64,000 nt of DNA. Origin: CATOSP01 sp965216155. Its GTDB lineage: Bacteria > Chloroflexota > Dehalococcoidia > Lucifugimonadales > UBA3495. Under the pieces are notes generated by a model. The model was not told the origin of the DNA. It worked only from the letters and a program-made list of their open reading frames with translations, and searched no databases. Shown here piece after piece: positions 42,898 through 51,892 of this stretch. Position numbers and translations under genes: made by a program. Location of the stretch: assembly GCA_965216155.1 (NCBI GenBank), contig CBDCFD010000006.1, forward strand, positions 496,001 through 560,000. Reading direction: 5' to 3'. Every line of letters begins with the position of its first letter. Position 1 is the first letter of the stretch.

Positions 42898-45219
42898 ATG
42901 TTGGACTACAAACCAAACATCGTGCTTGCGACCGGGGAGTACGATGTGGTGGGCACCCGCCCAATCCGCCATGATGGGCCGGACAAGGTGTTGGGCCGGG
43001 CGCGGTACGCCGCGGATATCCAGCTACCGGGCCTGCTCCACGGCAAACTTTACCGGAGCCCCCATCCCCACGCGCGCATCAAGAGCATCGACGCTTCCCG
43101 TGCCCTGGCCCTGCCTGGAGTGAAGGCTGTGGTCACGTCGGCTGACTTTCCCGATACCTCCGCGGCCTTAGCCGATCAGGAAGAGGGAGGCTCGGTCAAC
43201 TACGGTTTCTACAGCCGGAACATCATGGCGCGGGAGAAGGCCCTTTACAAAGGTCATGCCGTAGCCGCGGTGGCCGCCACCTCCCAGCATATTGCGGAGC
43301 AGGCCCTTGCCCTCCTCGACGTGGAATTCGAGGTGCTGCCGCCCGTCATGACGGTCGAGGACGCGACCAGGGAGGGAGCGGCGGTCCTCCACGAGCGGTT
43401 GGTGACGGGTTCTAGTCCCAACGCCAGGGCCGGTGGTTGGGGTACGGAAGAGGAGACCAACGGCTCGAACATCGCCAACAGGTTCGAGTTCAGCGCAGGC
43501 GACCTTGAGAAAGGTTTCCAGGAAGCCGACGTCATCGTCGAGCGGGAGTTCACCACCAAGCCCGTGCATCAGGGCTACATCGAACCCCATTCGGCGACCG
43601 CCCAGTGGAACACGGACGATAGCGTAACGATATGGTGCAGCAGTCAGGGCCACTTCGCCCTGCGCGACCATACATCGGTGGTCCTGGGCATCACCGTGTC
43701 AAAGGTCAAGATCATCCCCATGGAGATCGGCGGCGGTTTCGGGGGTAAGGGCCAGGGTGGTTGCTACCTGGAGCCGGTTGCGGCTGCGCTCTCCCGCAAG
43801 TGCGGACAGCCGGTGAAGCTGACCATGACCCGGACCGAGGTCTTTGAGGGTACGGGACCCACGTCGGGCAGCCAAATTAAGATGAAGATGGGCGCGACCA
43901 ACGACGGAAAGATCACCGCCGCAGAGGCCCATCTGGTCTACCTGGCCGGCGCGTTCCCCGGCTCCCCGGTCCCCTCGGGATGCCGCACTATGCTGGCCCC
44001 CTACGACATCGCGAATGCTTATGTCGAAGGTGTGGACGTCGTGGTGAATACGCAAAAGACTGCGGCATACAGAGCCCCGGGATCTCCCGCCGCAGCCTTC
44101 GCAGCCGAGTCAGTGATCGACGAGATTTGCCAGAAGATATCCATGGACCCGGTGGAGTTCCGGATGCGCAACGCTGCGAAAGAAGGCACCCGGCAGGCTA
44201 CCGGCCCAATCTTCCGGCGCATCGGGTTTGAGGAGTGCCTGCAAGCCGCCCAACAGCACCCACACCTTGCGACGCCGTTGGAGGGACCGAACCGTGGCCG
44301 GGGAGTCGCGGCAGGCGCGTGGTTCAACGGTTCAGGCCCGGCCAGCGCGGTGGCCAGCGTTAACCCCGACGGCACCGTCAGCCTGGTCGAGGGATCGCCG
44401 GACATCGGAGGGAGCCGGGCCGCGATGGCCATGCACGTCGCCGAAGTGCTCGGGATTCCCGTAGAAGAGGTCAAGCCAGCCGTCGTCGACACCGATTCCA
44501 TCGGATATAGTTCCGGCGCAGGCGGCAGCGGTGTCACCTTTAAGATGGGGACCGCCTGCTATGAGGCCGGAGTTGACATCAAGCGTCAGATGATCGAACG
44601 GGCGGCCAGTATATGGCAGGTGGAGGCCGACGACGTGGAATACGACGGCGGCGTGCTCCAACACAAGCGCGACCCCGAGCTGAGGACAGACTTCAAGTCC
44701 TTGGCCCGGCGCCTGAACGGCACCGGCGGCCCCATCGTGGGCCGGGCGACCGCCAACCCGGGCGGCGTGGGCAATGCCTTCGCGCTGCACGTGGTAGACG
44801 TGGAGGTCGACCCGGAGACGGGTAAGGTGGATATCCTGCGTTACACGACCTTCCAGGACGCGGGCAAGGCCATCCACCCCAGCTACGTCGAAGGCCAGAT
44901 GCAAGGCGGAGCGGTGCAGGGCATCGGCTGGGCTTTGAACGAGGAATACTATTTCAACGATCAAGGCCAGATGATGAACTCCAGCTTCCTGGATTACCGG
45001 ATGCCCACCAGCCTGGACCTGCCTATGATCGACACGGTCATAATCGAAGTGCCGAACCCCGGCCATCCCTTTGGCGTGCGCGGCACTGGCGAGGTCCCCC
45101 TGGTGCCTCCGATGGCGGCGATTGCCAACGCCATCAGCGACGCTATCGGCGTACGGATGGAGAAGCTTCCCATGTCTCCCGGAGCCATCCTGGAGGCCAT
45201 GTGGGAGCAGGGTAAGTGA
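42898..45219 (+). CDS. Molybdenum hydroxylase large subunit (xanthine dehydrogenase family)
   Basis: A 773-residue molybdopterin-cytosine-dinucleotide-binding subunit. It opens with the DGPDKVLGRARYAADIQLPG block and has IGGGFGGKGQGG near 276 (cofactor-binding), AAYRAPGSPAAAFAAES near 390 and the catalytic Glu in RGTGEVPLVPPMAA near the end. The AYRxCSFR active-site loop of form I CO dehydrogenase is missing, so this is a generic hydroxylase. The usual FAD and 2Fe-2S subunits are not next to it. GGACGGAGGG precedes the ATG. It hydroxylates a heterocycle, aldehyde or other organic compound; the substrate is not evident. Confidence 0.92.
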   Translation: MLDYKPNIVLATGEYDVVGTRPIRHDGPDKVLGRARYAADIQLPGLLHGKLYRSPHPHARIKSIDASRALALPGVKAVVTSADFPDTSAALADQEEGGSVNYGFYSRNIMAREKALYKGHAVAAVAATSQHIAEQALALLDVEFEVLPPVMTVEDATREGAAVLHERLVTGSSPNARAGGWGTEEETNGSNIANRFEFSAGDLEKGFQEADVIVEREFTTKPVHQGYIEPHSATAQWNTDDSVTIWCSSQGHFALRDHTSVVLGITVSKVKIIPMEIGGGFGGKGQGGCYLEPVAAALSRKCGQPVKLTMTRTEVFEGTGPTSGSQIKMKMGATNDGKITAAEAHLVYLAGAFPGSPVPSGCRTMLAPYDIANAYVEGVDVVVNTQKTAAYRAPGSPAAAFAAESVIDEICQKISMDPVEFRMRNAAKEGTRQATGPIFRRIGFEECLQAAQQHPHLATPLEGPNRGRGVAAGAWFNGSGPASAVASVNPDGTVSLVEGSPDIGGSRAAMAMHVAEVLGIPVEEVKPAVVDTDSIGYSSGAGGSGVTFKMGTACYEAGVDIKRQMIERAASIWQVEADDVEYDGGVLQHKRDPELRTDFKSLARRLNGTGGPIVGRATANPGGVGNAFALHVVDVEVDPETGKVDILRYTTFQDAGKAIHPSYVEGQMQGGAVQGIGWALNEEYYFNDQGQMMNSSFLDYRMPTSLDLPMIDTVIIEVPNPGHPFGVRGTGEVPLVPPMAAIANAISDAIGVRMEKLPMSPGAILEAMWEQGK

Positions 45220-45279
45220 GGCTCACCTAGCATAAATTCGCGTCTTGGGTTATTCCTGATGCGAACGGAATCGGCAACC

Positions 45280-45319
45280 AAGACCCGGCCTGCGGAGCGA
45301 TCTTCCGGGCCGAGTCTTT
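45280..45319 (+). terminator. Probable terminator after the molybdenum hydroxylase
   Basis: AAGACCCGGCC (45280-45290) pairs with GGCCGAGTCTT (45308-45318) with one mismatch, and is followed by TT. The loop is 17 bases. It lies 60 bases after the stop codon. The T-run is short, so efficiency may be limited. Confidence 0.5.
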
Positions 45320-45358
45320 CTCCGGGTCTTTCTATGGAACGCAGACCAGGTCCTTCTA

Positions 45359-45387
45359 TTGACACGGAAAAACCGAAAGTCTATATT
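45359..45387 (+). promoter_or_regulatory. Sigma70-type promoter of the peptide ABC operon
   Basis: TTGACA (45359-45364), a 17-base spacer and TATATT (45382-45387). Transcription would start near 45394 and leave a leader of about 200 bases before the binding-protein ATG. The leader has no feature that I recognise. Confidence 0.7.
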
Positions 45388-45597
45388 CTATTGGCTTTCG
45401 GGCCGGTCAATCGTTCATATTCCTGACTTGACTGTCTCCAATCGTGAAAGTCAATAATAAGAGGCGGAGACAATCCAGAGTTAGGACGCCGGGTGATGGC
45501 GATTCGTAACTCAGAATTGTTGACATGAGCACCCGGTTGCACAAAGGACGCAAGGGAACACCGGCACACCCTATTTGGAAGATGCGGAGGCAAGGAT

Positions 45598-47406
45598 ATG
45601 TCATTTCGATGGTTCACGCGGCCCAGGGCTTTGATTCTCACACCGATCGTATTGCTTTCGGTACTTATCGTTGCTTGTGGGGGCGCGACCGAGCCGGAGG
45701 TTAGAGAGGTCATCAAGGAGGTCGAGGTCACCAAAGAGGTGGTTAAAGAGGTCGCGGTGGAAGTCGTCAAAGAGGTCCAGAAGGAAGTAGCGGTCGTCGT
45801 TACCGCCACTCCCGGGCCCACCGCCACGCCGGACACTTCGGCCAAGTCTGGCGGGTTTATCAACATGCAGCAGTACGCCGACGTGCGGCAGCGGTTGGTC
45901 CACCAGTCGTCCATTCTCAACATGAACCTCTCCCCCATGATGAACCTGCTGGTGGAGTACAACCCGGAAACGTCGGACACGACCGACATCCGCTGCGACC
46001 TTTGCACGTCCTGGGACGTGGCGCCCGACGGGATGACCTATACCTTCCACCTGAACCAGGACGCCATGTGGCATGACGGAAATCCGGTCACGTCCAAGGA
46101 CATCTGGTTCGCAATGGAAAGCATGGTCAACCCGGACCAGTTCGAGGTCTTGGAAGGCCGTTCGACTTCATCCACGGTCAACACCGAGCTTTACGTCGCC
46201 ACCGGCGCTACCAGGGAGGTTGACGACTACACCGTCGAAATCAAGACCAAGTTCCCGGCGGCGGCTTTCCTCGCCGCCTTGGCTGTCGAGACCAACGCGG
46301 TGCAGTCTTACAAGACCGTGATCGAGGATGGAATCGTCCAGGGCGGCAGGGACCTGAGCGCGCTAAACGGCTCCGGCGCTTTCAAGTTCGTGGACTACAT
46401 CAGCGGAGTTTCGGTCGAGTACACCAAGAACCGGGACTACTGGAAGGAAGGCCGGCCCTACATCGATGGGATGAAGCACTTTATCATCACCGACGCGGGC
46501 CGCGCCATCGCCGCCTACAAGACCGGGCAGATCCTGATGTGCAACTGGATCACCAACCTGACGGCGCTGGAGGCCCAGAAGTTGGACGAAGAGATGGACA
46601 ATCTCAGCGTCCATTTCGGCGGGCCGGTAGGGTGGCGGGCCGTCAGCGTCAACACCACCAAGGCCCCCTTCGACGACCCGAACGTTCGCCAGGCGATCCA
46701 TCTGGCGTTGCACCGGCAACCCATAATCAATGTGACCAGCGGCGGCATGGACACGATGGGCTACATGATTCCGGAAGGCTTCTGGTTCAGCCGCACTGCT
46801 GAAGAGTACGCCAACATGCCGGGATACCGCGAACTGAACGGCGAGAAGCACCCGGACGACCTCGCCGAGGCCAAGCGCCTGCTGACCCAGGCCGGCGTGC
46901 CGGAAGGCGTAAAAATCCAGATTACCGCCCGCAACTGCTGCGGCTACCCGGACCAGGCCATACTGGTCAAGGAACAGTTGCAGGACAGGTTCGGTTGGGA
47001 CATCGAAATCCGCGTGATGGAAGCCGGCGCGGGCTTCGACGCCTACTGGGCCGGCGACTTCCAGATGATAGTGCAGGGCCACGGGTTCCACTTCGTCGAC
47101 CCCGACTCCCTCATGGTCAAGTGGGTGCGCGGCACCCTTCCCCAGTGGATGGGCGGCGGAAGAGGCAAGTTCTGGACCATCACCGCAATTGAGGACCTAT
47201 ATTACGAGCAGCAGCAGGAAACAGACCTGGAAAAGCGGAAGGCGATAGTCCACGAAATGGCGAGAATCGCCCAGGAAGAGGGCAGCGCCAACTTCCCGAT
47301 TTACTGGGGCCTTCGGAACTGGGCCGTAGAACACAGGATTCAGAACTATCACTTCGAGGAATGGGGCAAGAAGTGGGAGCACATCTGGTGCGACCCCGCT
47401 TGCTAG
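45598..47406 (+). CDS. Peptide/solute-binding lipoprotein (SBP family 5)
   Basis: A 602-residue family-5 binding protein (DppA/OppA type). The lipoprotein signal ends VLIVACGGAT with Cys27. A stalk of alternating Glu/Lys/Val (EVIKEVEVTKEVVKEV...) ending in TPGPTATPDTS follows; such stalks are frequent in Chloroflexota binding proteins. The ligand domain has TSWDVAPDGMTYTFHLNQDA and LNGSGAFKFVDYISG. It is first in a unit with two permeases and a small lipoprotein. Dipeptide, oligopeptide, nickel or sugar ligands are all possible. The ATG is preceded by GGAGGCAAGG. Confidence 0.92.
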   Translation: MSFRWFTRPRALILTPIVLLSVLIVACGGATEPEVREVIKEVEVTKEVVKEVAVEVVKEVQKEVAVVVTATPGPTATPDTSAKSGGFINMQQYADVRQRLVHQSSILNMNLSPMMNLLVEYNPETSDTTDIRCDLCTSWDVAPDGMTYTFHLNQDAMWHDGNPVTSKDIWFAMESMVNPDQFEVLEGRSTSSTVNTELYVATGATREVDDYTVEIKTKFPAAAFLAALAVETNAVQSYKTVIEDGIVQGGRDLSALNGSGAFKFVDYISGVSVEYTKNRDYWKEGRPYIDGMKHFIITDAGRAIAAYKTGQILMCNWITNLTALEAQKLDEEMDNLSVHFGGPVGWRAVSVNTTKAPFDDPNVRQAIHLALHRQPIINVTSGGMDTMGYMIPEGFWFSRTAEEYANMPGYRELNGEKHPDDLAEAKRLLTQAGVPEGVKIQITARNCCGYPDQAILVKEQLQDRFGWDIEIRVMEAGAGFDAYWAGDFQMIVQGHGFHFVDPDSLMVKWVRGTLPQWMGGGRGKFWTITAIEDLYYEQQQETDLEKRKAIVHEMARIAQEEGSANFPIYWGLRNWAVEHRIQNYHFEEWGKKWEHIWCDPAC

Positions 47407-47487
47407 GATAGTATCCAGAGGCAACTAACGGGCCAGGCCGGGCGAACAGCCGGGCTTGGCCTGTCCTGAGTGTAAAGGCGCCGCCGT

Positions 47488-48459
47488 ATGAAGACTTACA
47501 TAGCCAAGAGGGCCCTTCTCTTCGTCCCCACAATGCTCCTGGTGACGGTCGCCGTGTTCACCATCATGCGCATCGTTCCGGGAGACCCCGCGCTCATTAT
47601 CCTGGGCGAGGGGGAGGATGGCGCCGCCGACAACCTGACCGAGGAAAAGCTGGCAAAGCTGCGGGCCAAGCTGGGCACAGACCGGCCCATCTATGTCCAA
47701 TATGGGACCTGGGTCGGCAACATGCTCAAGGGGAACCTCGGTGACTCCTACTTCTACGAAGGCAAACCGCAGGTCACCTTTTATCTGAAGGACCGGATTC
47801 CCACCACAATTGAACTGGCCCTTATGTCCCTGGTCCTGGCCTCCGTCATGGCGGTGCCCCTGGGTGTGCTGTCGGCGATAAAGCAAGACAGCGTCTCCGA
47901 CTATGCGGCTAGGATTATCACCCTTTTAGGCATTGCACTCCCCAACTTCTGGGTCGCGGTGATGACCATCTTCTTCCTGGTGCTGATTTTTCAATGGGCG
48001 CCACCGCTGGCATACGAAAAAGTCTGGAACGACCCTTGGACCAACTTCCAGCAGCTTATATTTCCCGCCATCGCACTTGGCACCTCCAACATGGCGTTCA
48101 TTGCCCGAATCACCCGGTCGGCGATGCTGGAGGTCCTGCGGGAGGACTATATCCGAACAGCCCGTTCCAAGGGTCTTGCGGAGCGGGTGATCATTTACCG
48201 CCACGCGCTGAGAAACGCCCTGTTGCCGGTGGTCACACTCTTCGGATTTGAATTGGGACGTCTTATCTCCGGTACGGTAATCATCGAGACCATATTCCTG
48301 GTGCCTGGCATGGGCAAGCTGTTAATCGACAGCATTGGCAACCGTGACTTCCCTATGATCCAGGCCGTGGTGCTGGTGATCGCCATTACGGTGCTGGTGA
48401 TGAACCTATTGGCGGACTTGCTCTACGCTTGGCTGGACCCGCGCATTCGCTACAGCTAA
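47488..48459 (+). CDS. DppB-type ABC permease
   Basis: A 323-residue inner-membrane permease with six hydrophobic segments. It opens KTYIAKRALLFVPTMLLVTV and has the binding-protein-dependent transport EAA-type loop DYIRTARSKGLAERVIIYRH near residue 220, followed by RNALLPVVTLFGFELGRLIS. It pairs with the DppC-like permease downstream, 38 bases away. No ATPase gene is in this unit, so the transporter must use one encoded elsewhere. Confidence 0.94.
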   Translation: MKTYIAKRALLFVPTMLLVTVAVFTIMRIVPGDPALIILGEGEDGAADNLTEEKLAKLRAKLGTDRPIYVQYGTWVGNMLKGNLGDSYFYEGKPQVTFYLKDRIPTTIELALMSLVLASVMAVPLGVLSAIKQDSVSDYAARIITLLGIALPNFWVAVMTIFFLVLIFQWAPPLAYEKVWNDPWTNFQQLIFPAIALGTSNMAFIARITRSAMLEVLREDYIRTARSKGLAERVIIYRHALRNALLPVVTLFGFELGRLISGTVIIETIFLVPGMGKLLIDSIGNRDFPMIQAVVLVIAITVLVMNLLADLLYAWLDPRIRYS

Positions 48460-48497
48460 TATCCCGGTGACGTCCCGGAATCGCGGCGAGGGGAGAA

Positions 48498-49439
48498 ATG
48501 AGCCTGAATAGAGGAAGCGAAGCCCTGCGAGGCGGCGAGGCCGTCGAAGTCGAACGCGGCGTAGCCGCCGCGTTGAGGCCCAAGCGCACGTACGGGCAGA
48601 GCGTGATGTTGTTCGTGACGCGCAAGCCCCTGGGTTCGTTTGGGGCCGCGGTCGCCATCACGCTGGTCATTGTAGCGGTGTTCGCAGGGGTTATAGCCAC
48701 CCACGACCCATACCGGACCAACCTGGACACGGGGGGGCAATACGCCAACCCCTCCGGGGCGCACTGGTTCGGTGGCGACCACTTGGGGCGCGACGTTTTC
48801 AGCCGCATAGTCCACGGGGCGCGGGTCTCCCTGTACGTGGGAGTTGCGTCCGCGTTCTTGGGTTCTTCGGTCGGCCTGATTGTTGGCGTGGCCAGCGTTC
48901 AGTTGGGGGGAAAGGTGGACTTGGTTGTTCAGAGAATTGTGGATGCGATGATGGCGTTTCCGGGTCTTATTCTGGCCATCGCAATCATGTCCGCTCTGGG
49001 GGCGTCTGTCCACAACGTGGTGATCGCTCTGACCATCGCGTTCATACCGAGCACAGCGCGAATCGTCCGGTCGCAGTCCTTGGCGATCATTGAAATGGAC
49101 TACGTCCTAGCCGCGCGGGCCGTGGGCGCAGGAAACTGGCGCATCATTCTGAGGCACATTATCCCCAACATATTCGCACTATACTTGGTCGTGGTAACCT
49201 TCTACATCGGCGGGGCGATAATTTCCGAGGCGGGCCTGAGCTTCCTGGGCGTTGGCAGCCCCATAGATACGCCGTCCTGGGGCGGGATGCTCAGCGGAGC
49301 GACCCGGCAATACGTGAGCTTGGCGCCCTGGTTGGCGGTGTTCCCAGGACTGGCGATCTTCGTCGTAGTGTTCTCCTGGAACGTGTTGGGGGACGCTCTG
49401 CGGGACGTATTGGACCCGCGGCTGAGAGGCACTGACTAA
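48498..49439 (+). CDS. DppC-type ABC permease
   Basis: A 313-residue permease. After a polar N-terminus of about 45 residues it shows PSGAHWFGGDHLGRDVFSRI, the DppC hallmark, and then the EAA-type loop DYVLAARAVGAGNWRIILRH near residue 195. The end is NVLGDALRDVLDPRLRG, the usual terminal motif. It is the heterodimer partner of the preceding permease. GGGGAG precedes the ATG. Its stop codon is four bases before the next gene. Confidence 0.94.
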   Translation: MSLNRGSEALRGGEAVEVERGVAAALRPKRTYGQSVMLFVTRKPLGSFGAAVAITLVIVAVFAGVIATHDPYRTNLDTGGQYANPSGAHWFGGDHLGRDVFSRIVHGARVSLYVGVASAFLGSSVGLIVGVASVQLGGKVDLVVQRIVDAMMAFPGLILAIAIMSALGASVHNVVIALTIAFIPSTARIVRSQSLAIIEMDYVLAARAVGAGNWRIILRHIIPNIFALYLVVVTFYIGGAIISEAGLSFLGVGSPIDTPSWGGMLSGATRQYVSLAPWLAVFPGLAIFVVVFSWNVLGDALRDVLDPRLRGTD

Positions 49440-49442
49440 GGT

Positions 49443-49922
49443 ATGAGAGCGAAATTATCATTTCTTACGGTACTGGCGGCCCTGATAGCGGTGATGGCTA
49501 TGGTTGCCTGCGGGGGGTCTTCGAGCGCCGGCCTGTCCGAGGACGCCGCCAAAGCGGAGGAGGCGGCCGTGGCTGCGGGGCATGTTCCTGCGGCCAGGAT
49601 GGCCGAGCACATGGACAAGGAAGCGACCGTTCAAGGTGTGGTAGCCGACTATATTCGCGTCACAGGGTCCGGCGGTGGCAAACCGACGCTTCTCCTCTTC
49701 GATCTGACCGCGGCCATGTCGATGGGTTCCAAGGTTTCAGACCTAAAAACCCCCGACACTACATCCGTGTTGATTTGGCGGGAGGACAGTAAGAACTTCC
49801 CCCAGGAATTCAGGACACTCTATACCGGTAAGACGATTTGCGTTACTGGAACGGTTGAGTTGTTTAATGACAACCCCGTAATTGTCGCCAAGGACCCAAG
49901 CCAGATTGAAGTGGACTGCTAG
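49443..49922 (+). CDS. Small OB-fold-like lipoprotein
   Basis: A 159-residue lipoprotein: signal AALIAVMAMVACGGSSS with lipidated Cys23, a helical spacer, and a beta-rich domain of about 100 residues (HMDKEATVQGVVADYIRV, TGKTICVTGTVELFNDNPVI) that looks like a short OB fold, as in tRNA-anti-like or CcmE-like proteins. No catalytic residues can be seen. It begins four bases after the DppC-like permease and is closed by a terminator, so it is part of the ABC transporter operon. It may be an accessory factor on the outside of the membrane; its role is unknown. Confidence 0.7.
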   Translation: MRAKLSFLTVLAALIAVMAMVACGGSSSAGLSEDAAKAEEAAVAAGHVPAARMAEHMDKEATVQGVVADYIRVTGSGGGKPTLLLFDLTAAMSMGSKVSDLKTPDTTSVLIWREDSKNFPQEFRTLYTGKTICVTGTVELFNDNPVIVAKDPSQIEVDC

Positions 49923-49972
49923 CGCCGGGACCCATCTCATGCCCGCCTAGTCGAGTGAGTCAAGCATGTCAC

Positions 49973-50003
49973 AGGCCACGGGTTCGGACCCGTGGCCTTT
50001 TTG
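49973..50003 (+). terminator. Rho-independent terminator of the ABC operon
   Basis: A perfect 11-base-pair stem, AGGCCACGGGT (49973-49983) with ACCCGTGGCCT (49988-49998), a TCGG tetraloop and five Ts. It lies 50 bases after the lipoprotein stop codon. Confidence 0.92.
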
Positions 50004-50083
50004 TTTCAACCTGGATAGCGGGGCTAGAACCCGCTACACTGGTGGCCTGAACGGGATATCTTTGCTACTAGGAGGCCGACGAG

Positions 50084-51100
50084 ATGGCGCAACAGGTAAA
50101 ACCGCAGGATCCCAGGCTCAGTTGGCAGGGCGCGATTTCCTTCAACGACACTGATCAGTGGCGAATGCCTTGGCGGATTCCCTTTGATGAACGAGTCCTG
50201 TTCCCACCAGACGCGCTCCGCGACAGGGCTGCCATGCCTGCGGGAGTCAGGATTTCCTGTAACAGCGACACCCGGGTCGTGGCGGGCTTCGTCGAACCTG
50301 CGGTTGAGTCCAGCGCCATCGACCTCTACTGCGACGGCGAATTCCAGGGTTCGGTGCCTCTCGAGGGGCAGTCGAGTTTTAGGTTTGACGGACTTCCCGC
50401 CGGGGAGAAGCTGGTCGAGCTCTGGCTGCCGCAGCATGGAGAATTCCGGCTCCGCGGGCTGGAGTTTTCCGACGGCGCTTCCATCAGTCCCTACGAGGAT
50501 TCACGCCCCAAGTGGGTCACTTACGGCAGCTCCATCACCCACTGCCGGACCGCCGAGAGCCCCAGCTTCACATGGCCCGCCGTGGCGGCGCGCAAGCAGG
50601 GGTTAAACCTGACATGCCTGGGCTACGGCGGCAACTGTCACCTTGAACCCATGATTGCCCGCTTGGTGCGGGAACTGCCCGCAGACTTCCTCTCGATGAA
50701 GGTCGGGATCAACGTCCACAACTCCGGTAGCCTAAATACGCGGACTTTCATGCCCGCCATCATCGGATTCGTCCACATCGTTCGGGAGAAGCACCCGGAC
50801 ACACCCTTCGCCGTCGTATCCCCAATCTTCTCTCCTCCCAGGGAAACAACGCCCAACGCCGTAGGTTTCACGCTGGTTGAGATGAGGCTGCAGGTGGAAG
50901 AAGCCGTGCAGGCGATGAGAGACTGGGGGGACACCAACCTGCATTACATCGACGGACTGGATATATTCGGTCCGGACCTGGCCCACCTGCTCCCCGACGA
51001 ACTTCACCCCGATGCCGAAGGATACAAGATCATGGGGCAAAACTTCGTGGACAGGGTCGCCGGTAAGCTGTTCGTCGGTAGTCAGAGTGTGGCGGTGTAG
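50084..51100 (+). CDS. SGNH/GDSL-type hydrolase with N-terminal beta domain
   Basis: A 338-residue two-domain protein. The first 140 residues are beta-rich (a jelly-roll-like domain as found ahead of some SGNH esterases). The catalytic part has WVTYGSSITHC near 145 (nucleophile Ser), LGYGGNCHLEP (Gly/Asn oxyanion block), GINVHN and the C-terminal DELHPDAEGYKIMG with catalytic Asp and His. It probably removes acetyl or other acyl groups from a carbohydrate or related substrate. No signal peptide is visible. AGGAGGCCGACG precedes the ATG. Confidence 0.88.
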   Translation: MAQQVKPQDPRLSWQGAISFNDTDQWRMPWRIPFDERVLFPPDALRDRAAMPAGVRISCNSDTRVVAGFVEPAVESSAIDLYCDGEFQGSVPLEGQSSFRFDGLPAGEKLVELWLPQHGEFRLRGLEFSDGASISPYEDSRPKWVTYGSSITHCRTAESPSFTWPAVAARKQGLNLTCLGYGGNCHLEPMIARLVRELPADFLSMKVGINVHNSGSLNTRTFMPAIIGFVHIVREKHPDTPFAVVSPIFSPPRETTPNAVGFTLVEMRLQVEEAVQAMRDWGDTNLHYIDGLDIFGPDLAHLLPDELHPDAEGYKIMGQNFVDRVAGKLFVGSQSVAV

Positions 51101-51160
51101 AGTAACGAGAGTACCCTGGACCAAGCGACCCACGCTCCTTTAATTATTCCTTGGCAGGGA

Positions 51161-51166
51161 TATAAT
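51161..51166 (+). promoter_or_regulatory. -10 box of the toxin-antitoxin unit
   Basis: A perfect TATAAT six bases before the toxin ATG at 51173; transcription would begin at or next to that ATG. No -35 box of quality and no Shine-Dalgarno site are visible. Confidence 0.55.
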
Positions 51167-51172
51167 GGCGCC

Positions 51173-51531
51173 ATGCCGTGGGAAGTTGAGTACACGGACG
51201 AGTTCGGGCGATGGTGGTACGGGCTTTCGCAAGGTGAGCAAGATGATGTTGTTGCCAGGGTTGAACTGCTCACGGAACGTGGCCCCAATCTGCCCTATCC
51301 TTACTCTTCGGACGTGAGAAACTCTCGCCACGGAGGTATGCGTTGCGGGTTCAGAGCGGTGGCAGGCCCATCCGGGTTTTCTATGCCTTTGACCCCAGGC
51401 GGACTTCCATACTCCTTATCGGCGGTGATAAGTCAGCCAACAACCGCTTCTACGAAGAGTATGTGCCGGTAGCCGATGGTCTCTACGACGAACATCTTGA
51501 AGAACTGCGAAAGGAAGGGTTGATCGAATGA
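51173..51531 (+). pseudogene. HigB/RelE-like toxin with a frameshift
   Basis: Frame 1 from the ATG at 51173 reads MPWEVEYTDEFGRWWYGLSQ ... SRHGGMR and then loses family resemblance and stops at 51472. The next frame, from about 51343, gives LRVQSGGRPIRVFYAFDPRR, then LLIGGDKSANNRFYEEYVPV and DGLYDEHLEELRKEG, which is the C-terminal half of a Gp49/HigB-type ribonuclease toxin. Intact relatives read MRELRVQ at the junction, so a Glu codon and one further base are missing here: a net change of one base. The frames together span 359 bases, or about 119 codons. The toxin should thus be inactive unless the ribosome shifts frame. The antitoxin follows with a four-base overlap. Confidence 0.8.
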
Positions 51532-51884
51532 GCGGACGGCGTCCCTTCGGTGAACTGACCAAGGACTTTACGCCAGAGCGTCGCCGGCGCATCAACGACA
51601 TGAAGGCCGGATTGCTTGCCGAAATGCCGTTGCACGAATTGCGCCGGGCGCGGGCGCTTACCCAACAAGACTTGGCTGAGGCGCTACAGGTGAATCAGCC
51701 CGCCGTCGCCAAGATGGAACGCCGGGTGGACATGTACGTTTCCAGCCTTCGTTCTTACATTGAAGCGGCGGGCGGGCGTTTGAAGATAGTCGCTGAGTTT
51801 TCCGATGGAGAAGTTGTAATATCCAACTTCTCCCAAGTGGGCGGGCTTGAAGACGGCTCCATAAGGGTCGAAAGCCGTCAGTAG
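51528..51884 (+). CDS. HigA-like XRE-family antitoxin
   Basis: A 118-residue DNA-binding protein. The helix-turn-helix is LRRARALTQQDLAEALQVNQ-PAVAKME near residues 38-64, followed by MYVSSLRSYIEAAGGRLKIV, the usual C-terminal strand part of HigA2/XRE antitoxins. It would neutralise the HigB-like toxin and repress the operon. The ATG overlaps the toxin stop (ATGA). It is intact although the toxin gene is broken, which fits loss of the toxin first. Confidence 0.88.
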   Translation: MSGRRPFGELTKDFTPERRRRINDMKAGLLAEMPLHELRRARALTQQDLAEALQVNQPAVAKMERRVDMYVSSLRSYIEAAGGRLKIVAEFSDGEVVISNFSQVGGLEDGSIRVESRQ

Positions 51885-51892
51885 CCTCTAAG

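Noticed and set aside
45690..45800. Repeated GAGGTC/GTCAAAGAGGT pattern read as a DNA tandem repeat
   Set aside because: It encodes the Glu-Val-Lys stalk of the binding lipoprotein; a protein linker explains it.
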